The notes under the pieces were generated by a model. That model was not told where the DNA came from, made no database searches, and was given only the letters and a program-made list of their open reading frames with translations. From NCBI GenBank assembly GCA_017743275.1, contig JAGHZG010000055.1, positions 1 to 7,972 of the forward strand: 7,972 nt of DNA, in the 5' to 3' direction. This document shows, piece by piece, positions 5,197-7,972 of this stretch. A program made the position numbers and the translations under genes. This DNA comes from Chloroflexota bacterium (GTDB lineage: Bacteria; Chloroflexota; Anaerolineae; B4-G1; DUEL01). Positions within the stretch are counted from its first letter, which is position 1, and each line of letters starts with the position of its first letter.

Positions 5197-5690
5197 AGGA
5201 ACATCTCCATAAAAATCTCGTCCTCGTACTGGCCGTCTATCCGAACCTGCCGGGTCAGGACGCCGCAGGGGGTGAACCCCAGCGACCGGTAGAAGGCCTG
5301 CGCTCGCCGGTTCCCCGCCCGTACGAAAACCACCAGTTTTTCGTACCCGTGAGACCGGGCGAAGTCCAGCGTATATCGGGCCAGTTGACGGCCAATCCCT
5401 CGCCCGCGCCACTCCGGCAGGACAAATGTCCCCAGAGTTCCCACGTGATCAAAGGAATCGGTGTAGCGGACCCACAGGTCCAGGGACTGAAAGCCGACAA
5501 TGCGCCCTTCCACCTCGGCGACAAAAATCCCCTCCCGTTCGGAGAGGGAAGCGATGTACGCCCGCTCCTGTTCGGGGCTGAAGGGCTGGCTGACCGCGGT
5601 GTAGACCCGTTCAGCGCAGATGATCTCCCAGATGGCGGAGAGGGCCTCCGCGTCGTCGGGGGTCGCGCGGCGAATATAGACCGAAGTCAT
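5193..5690 (-). CDS. GNAT family N-acetyltransferase
   Basis: The product is 165 residues, a full-length single GNAT domain that transfers an acetyl group from acetyl-CoA to an unidentified amine. The N-terminus YIRRATPDDAEAL (5-17) is the usual first strand and helix. VLPEWRGRGIGRQL (90-103) contains the acetyl-CoA pyrophosphate loop RGRGIG at 95-100, and N127 with AFYRSLGF (132-139) forms motif B including Y134. The substrate cannot be predicted. The start ATG overlaps the stop of the upstream frame (ATGA, 5687-5690) and has GGAAG seven bases upstream; its own stop overlaps the DUF72 GTG start. The three genes are thus tightly coupled. Confidence 0.92.
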   Translation of the reverse strand: MTSVYIRRATPDDAEALSAIWEIICAERVYTAVSQPFSPEQERAYIASLSEREGIFVAEVEGRIVGFQSLDLWVRYTDSFDHVGTLGTFVLPEWRGRGIGRQLARYTLDFARSHGYEKLVVFVRAGNRRAQAFYRSLGFTPCGVLTRQVRIDGQYEDEIFMEMFL

Positions 5691-5908
5691 CGGGTTTCTT
5701 CCTTACGCTGGATCTGACGAATCCGTCCCCAGGGGTCGGCGGTCACCGTATAGGTGACGATGGCCTGCTGGGGTTGAGAGAGGCCACCGGCCGTTTGTGC
5801 CTGGCGGCAGTCTTCAAGCATATAAGCCTTCATCCGGATGCCGCCGTCGGCGGTTCGCTCCATATCGCCCCAGTTCCAGGGGCAGGCGTAGCTTGCTCTT
5901 CGTGCCAT
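5687..5908 (-). CDS. Small reading frame, probably the displaced C-terminal part of the zinc-ribbon membrane protein
   Basis: As read, this is a 73-residue protein starting at ATG 5908 with no visible ribosome site, overlapping the preceding membrane protein gene by 79 bases. The frame stays open well upstream of that ATG, back past the six-C run at 5968-5973. Translating it from there gives protein-like sequence with a repeated motif, CPYDWDQ and later CPWNWGD, a helix (IRMKAYMLEDCRQAQ) and a terminal strand pattern (AIVTYTVTADPWGRIRQI). That suggests it is the true tail of the upstream gene after a frameshift, not a separate gene. Its stop overlaps the GNAT start, as expected for the real end of an operon gene. 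Confidence 0.6.
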   Translation of the reverse strand: MARRASYACPWNWGDMERTADGGIRMKAYMLEDCRQAQTAGGLSQPQQAIVTYTVTADPWGRIRQIQRKEETR

Positions 5909-6708
5909 GTGGGTTGCTGAACTGTGGATCCCGACGTTGTTCTGGTCCCAATCATATGGACAACCATCCCCCCTGTCCGGCCCAATATTTCTTCCACTGC
6001 CTTCCGAACGACATCGGCCAGGCGGTTGTCGTCTGTAAACAGGGGCCTAGGGAGAGCGCGGTTCTTCTCTTTGGCATATCGCATCGCCAGGAGGAGAGAG
6101 GAAGAGTAGGTAAACGAGACGAGGAAACCGCCGGAGCAGAGCATCAGAATCAGGGGCAGCGCCTCGGTCACCCGTTCCCGAAATCCTCCTGGGTCCTCTT
6201 TGCAGTAGCCCGGATCAAAGACCAGCCGGCACAGAAGTTCCCGGAGCAGACGGGAGGAGACCATTCCCGCCACCAGCAGAAAGGCCAGCAGGATAGTCAG
6301 GGCCGGGATGATGATGGCCTGGCGGCGAGGAGTGTTGAGAGCGGCCAGCCAACCCCGACGCAAAGGCGCCAGCAGCATCTGTTCCCGTATAGAGTGGCGG
6401 GCCTCGTAGTTGGCATAGGTTACCAACAGACATCCCCCCACGATCAGGATGACGGCCAGTAATCGGAAGCCGGGTCGGATTCCGTCCCATACGATTGCTA
6501 TGCCGAGGAGGCTGCAGAAGAAGGCGAAGATGGTGATGGCAAGAGGCAAGTAAAGGTGAGGGCGCATAAAGGCTTCCAGACCCTCCAGTTCTCCCCTTTC
6601 CTCTGGGCGGTTCTGCTGCCACCTTTCCCAGGGTCTGTTATCGGCCCTGCAGCGTGGGCAGAGAGAGCCTGGCGTGTATTCCCCCTTGCAGACGATGCAC
6701 TCTGCCAT
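5830..6708 (-). CDS. Zinc-ribbon protein with four membrane segments, likely frameshifted near its end
   Basis: As read, the protein has 292 residues. The N-terminus holds a zinc-ribbon with C4, C7, C17 and C20 (CIVC and CPRC). After a charged linker there are hydrophobic segments at about 52-74, 83-99, 131-150 and 184-208, followed by a cytoplasmic region. I do not recognise the family; small zinc-ribbon membrane proteins often have regulatory or stress roles, but nothing specific can be claimed. The start ATG 6708 is strongly supported by GGAGG seven bases upstream (6716-6720). The last 45 residues after the six-G run (minus strand; 5968-5973) are low in structure and rich in T, P and G, whereas the alternative frame there looks like real protein and ends exactly at the GNAT start. 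One extra G would give a 340-residue product spanning 6708 to 5687. It is the first gene of the operon with GNAT and DUF72. Confidence 0.75.
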   Translation of the reverse strand: MAECIVCKGEYTPGSLCPRCRADNRPWERWQQNRPEERGELEGLEAFMRPHLYLPLAITIFAFFCSLLGIAIVWDGIRPGFRLLAVILIVGGCLLVTYANYEARHSIREQMLLAPLRRGWLAALNTPRRQAIIIPALTILLAFLLVAGMVSSRLLRELLCRLVFDPGYCKEDPGGFRERVTEALPLILMLCSGGFLVSFTYSSSLLLAMRYAKEKNRALPRPLFTDDNRLADVVRKAVEEILGRTGGMVVHMIGTRTTSGSTVQQPTWHEEQATPAPGTGAIWSEPPTAASG

Positions 6709-6715
6709 GATTCTG

Positions 6716-6720
6716 CCTCC
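6716..6720 (-). promoter_or_regulatory. Strong ribosome site of the zinc-ribbon membrane protein
   Basis: Read on the minus strand this is GGAGG, seven bases before ATG 6708. It is one of the best-matched ribosome sites in the window and marks the operon's first translation start. Confidence 0.7.
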
Positions 6721-6757
6721 GTGCTTTGGCCAGTGGAGCGGCTGCTGAGAGAATTGG

Positions 6758-6769
6758 GGGATGCATCCC
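6758..6769. promoter_or_regulatory. 12-bp perfect palindrome upstream of the minus-strand operon, possible operator
   Basis: GGGATGCATCCC is self-complementary and lies 50-61 bases upstream of the zinc-ribbon gene start, between that start and a possible -10 box at 6832-6837. A palindrome of this size could bind a dimeric regulator, but no second copy was noticed in the window. Confidence 0.3.
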
Positions 6770-6831
6770 GCTCGCCCGTGCAGTTTGGGGCGGGCAGTGG
6801 AACGCCTGCCCCAGCAAGAGCCCCTCCGTCT

Positions 6832-6860
6832 TTTATACTTGAGTCCACTGCAAAAACTAA
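6832..6860 (-). promoter_or_regulatory. Weak candidate promoter for the zinc-ribbon/GNAT/DUF72 operon
   Basis: On the minus strand TATAAA (6837-6832) resembles a -10 box, five of six matches to the sigma-70 consensus. Seventeen bases upstream is TTAGTT (6860-6855), a poor -35 match. The -35 part falls inside the end of the palindromic element at 6846-6949, so the repeat may contribute promoter sequence. It would leave a leader of about 120 bases. Confidence 0.3.
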
Positions 6861-6949
6861 TCGCAGAGAACGCAGAGAGCGCAGAGGTTTTCTTTAATAT
6901 TGCTCTGCGTACTCTGCGGTCTCTGCGGTAAAGAGACCTTTTTGCAGTG
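6846..6949. repeat. 104-bp palindromic element with 11-bp terminal inverted repeats and period-9 units
   Basis: CACTGCAAAAA (6846-6856) is the exact reverse complement of 6939-6949. The left half holds three tandem units, CGCAGAGAA, CGCAGAGAG and CGCAGAGG (6862-6887). The right half holds three complementary units, CTCTGCGTA, CTCTGCGGT and CTCTGCGG (6903-6928). The centre is AT-rich (TTTTCTTTAATATTG). No coding capacity or transposase is visible, so it is a MITE-like or structural repeat. Its size and architecture parallel the element at 1492-1594. Confidence 0.75.
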
Positions 6950-7005
6950 AAGTCATACTTTAAAATGGGGCATTGTCAACAGAGCCACGGTGCGAGGAGG
7001 AGGCG

Positions 7006-7046
7006 GTGGGGTTGGGACGGCGGCGAAGCCGCCGTCCCAACCCCAC
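7006..7046. repeat. Perfect 19-bp inverted repeat downstream of the flavoprotein gene
   Basis: GTGGGGTTGGGACGGCGGC (7006-7024) pairs with 7028-7046 without a mismatch, around the loop GAA. It begins eight bases past the minus-strand stop at 7055-7057. It shares the ACGGCGGC-NNN-GCCGCCGT core with the hairpin at 2713-2745, while the outer stem is different. It could mark the 3' end of the flavoprotein mRNA, though no U run follows on the minus strand. Confidence 0.8.
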
Positions 7047-7054
7047 TTCTTCTT

Positions 7055-7972
7055 TCAACCGCTCCCGGGCTTCCAGCGGCAAAAGGCGCCCAGGGCGCCC
7101 AGGAATGGCGCGCGGAGCGCCATCGCCCGGTATGTGGTTCGCCAGGCAAAAAGGCGCAGGAACTCCCGCAGGAAGAGGGGATTGCGGACTCCCCACTCAA
7201 ACGAGACGCGCGGGTGGGCGTAGAAGAACCGGGCCCATTGCAGGCCCCAGAGCAGATCGCCCCCGATTTCCCGGTGAATCCGGGCCGTGTATCCGGAGAC
7301 GTCCCCCCGCAGGACGGCCTCCGCGGCCCGTTCTCCGCTGCGGACCGCGTGCCGGATGCCCTCGCCCAGCAGCGGGTCCACCAGTCCCGCCGCATCCCCC
7401 GCCAGGAGCACCCGCCCCGCGTGCAGCAGTTCATGCCGCAGATAGACCGGCAGGGGATGCCCATACAGTCGGGCCTGTGCCAGCGGGACGCCCAGGCGCG
7501 CCATTTCCTGCTCCAGCAACGCCCGCAGGTTCTCTGACCGCCCCAAAAATGCCCCAACGCCAACAGATAGATGGTCGGATTTGGGGAACACCCAGGCGTA
7601 GCCCGAGACCGGCAGTCCAAAAAGAAACAGCGCGGCGTCGCCAAAGGTAGCCAGCAGGTGGTCATCGGCGGGGACTTCGGCCTCCAGGGTGGTGCCCATG
7701 CGCCGCCGCTGGCGCAGGCCGATCCGGCGCGCCAGGCGGGAGTTGGCCCCGTCGGCCAGGATGAGGTAACGGGCCCGGACAGCCTCGCCGGAAGCCAGCA
7801 CGGCCTCCACCCCCGCCCCGTCCTGCCGGATGTCCGCCACCGGGGCGCCGTCCCAAACTTCGGCGCGAGTCTGAGAGACCAGGTAGTGGTCAAACCGGTC
7901 CCGCCGGATGGTCACCACCGCCCCCTGGGGCAGGTCGGCGGCGACTTCCCGCCCGTCGGCGAAGCGGAAGCG
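7055..7972 (-). CDS. Geranylgeranyl reductase family FAD-dependent oxidoreductase, N-terminus outside the window
   Basis: The frame is open from the right edge of the window, giving 305 C-terminal residues; a GTG at 7918 is in frame but is internal. The FAD-binding GxGxxG region at the N-terminus is missing because the gene continues past the edge. Visible family features, in order, are RRDRFDHYL (the RxxFDxxL element), YLILADGANSRLAR (about residues 69-82 of this fragment), YAWVFPKSDHLSVGVG (125-140) and LLAGDAAGLVDPLLGEGI (189-206), the GDAAG-DP motif that contacts FAD. Relatives reduce isoprenoid double bonds (chlorophyll or archaeal lipid geranylgeranyl groups, quinone side chains) or act as broader flavin monooxygenase-like enzymes. 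In a bacterium without visible photosynthesis genes, membrane isoprenoid or quinone saturation is the more likely role, but the substrate is not determined here. Confidence 0.88.
   Translation of the reverse strand, partial: RFRFADGREVAADLPQGAVVTIRRDRFDHYLVSQTRAEVWDGAPVADIRQDGAGVEAVLASGEAVRARYLILADGANSRLARRIGLRQRRRMGTTLEAEVPADDHLLATFGDAALFLFGLPVSGYAWVFPKSDHLSVGVGAFLGRSENLRALLEQEMARLGVPLAQARLYGHPLPVYLRHELLHAGRVLLAGDAAGLVDPLLGEGIRHAVRSGERAAEAVLRGDVSGYTARIHREIGGDLLWGLQWARFFYAHPRVSFEWGVRNPLFLREFLRLFAWRTTYRAMALRAPFLGALGAFCRWKPGSG

Noticed and set aside
5197..5412. N-terminal extension of the DUF72 gene
   Set aside because: These 72 codons overlap the GNAT gene, have R/P-rich composition and lack a start with a ribosome site; GTG 5196 has one and matches the family's first strand.
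6862..6928. CRISPR-like array
   Set aside because: Units are only 9 bases with no spacers and are mirrored as an inverted repeat, so they do not form repeat-spacer units.
6947..7650. Plus-strand open frames across the right-hand gap and flavoprotein gene
   Set aside because: They are antisense to a clear geranylgeranyl reductase family protein, start in repeat DNA and show R/P/G/Q-rich composition typical of shadow frames.

Overview
This is GC-rich bacterial chromosomal DNA, tightly packed with genes and studded with perfect inverted repeats in the gaps. The gene mix suggests a thermophilic or anaerobic Chloroflexota-type organism (Anaerolineae or a relative): a cytoplasmic group 3-like NiFe hydrogenase, a Uma2 endonuclease-fold protein, a DUF72 protein, a geranylgeranyl-reductase-like flavoprotein and many palindromic intergenic repeats. 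That assignment is an inference from style and gene content. No rRNA or other phylogenetic marker is present.

Plus-strand half (1-4449). The window opens on the last 20 codons of a gene that by position is probably the hydrogenase small subunit. It is followed by a complete NiFe hydrogenase large subunit (133-1422) carrying both CxxC nickel-binding motifs. A 224-base gap is filled by two adjacent palindromic repeats. Next come a Uma2-family gene (1647-2246) and, overlapping its stop codon, a HycI/HyaD-type hydrogenase maturation endopeptidase (2243-2710). A second hairpin precedes a stand-alone receiver protein (2772-3185). After a further repeat-filled gap comes a soluble histidine kinase with a GAF-like N-terminus (3322-4449). 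Subunit, protease and two-component genes share one direction, so they may form one hydrogen-metabolism and signalling unit.

Minus-strand half (7972-4489). A convergent hairpin at 4464-4493 separates the two halves. Read leftwards, a zinc-ribbon membrane protein, a GNAT acetyltransferase and a DUF72 protein are joined by 4-base stop/start overlaps and look like one operon. The membrane protein appears frameshifted at a six-C run (5968-5973): one added base would join it to the next reading frame and give a 340-residue protein ending exactly at the GNAT start. Further right, a geranylgeranyl reductase family flavoprotein runs off the window edge. The 346-base gap between it and the membrane protein holds a 104-bp palindromic element, a 19-bp perfect hairpin and a 12-bp palindrome.

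The most unusual signals are the suspected frameshift, the two hairpin-plus-start modules that place an in-frame ATG exactly 27 bases before the likely real start, the hairpin family whose stems differ in sequence yet stay perfectly paired, and the two roughly 100-bp palindromes built around short-period repeats.
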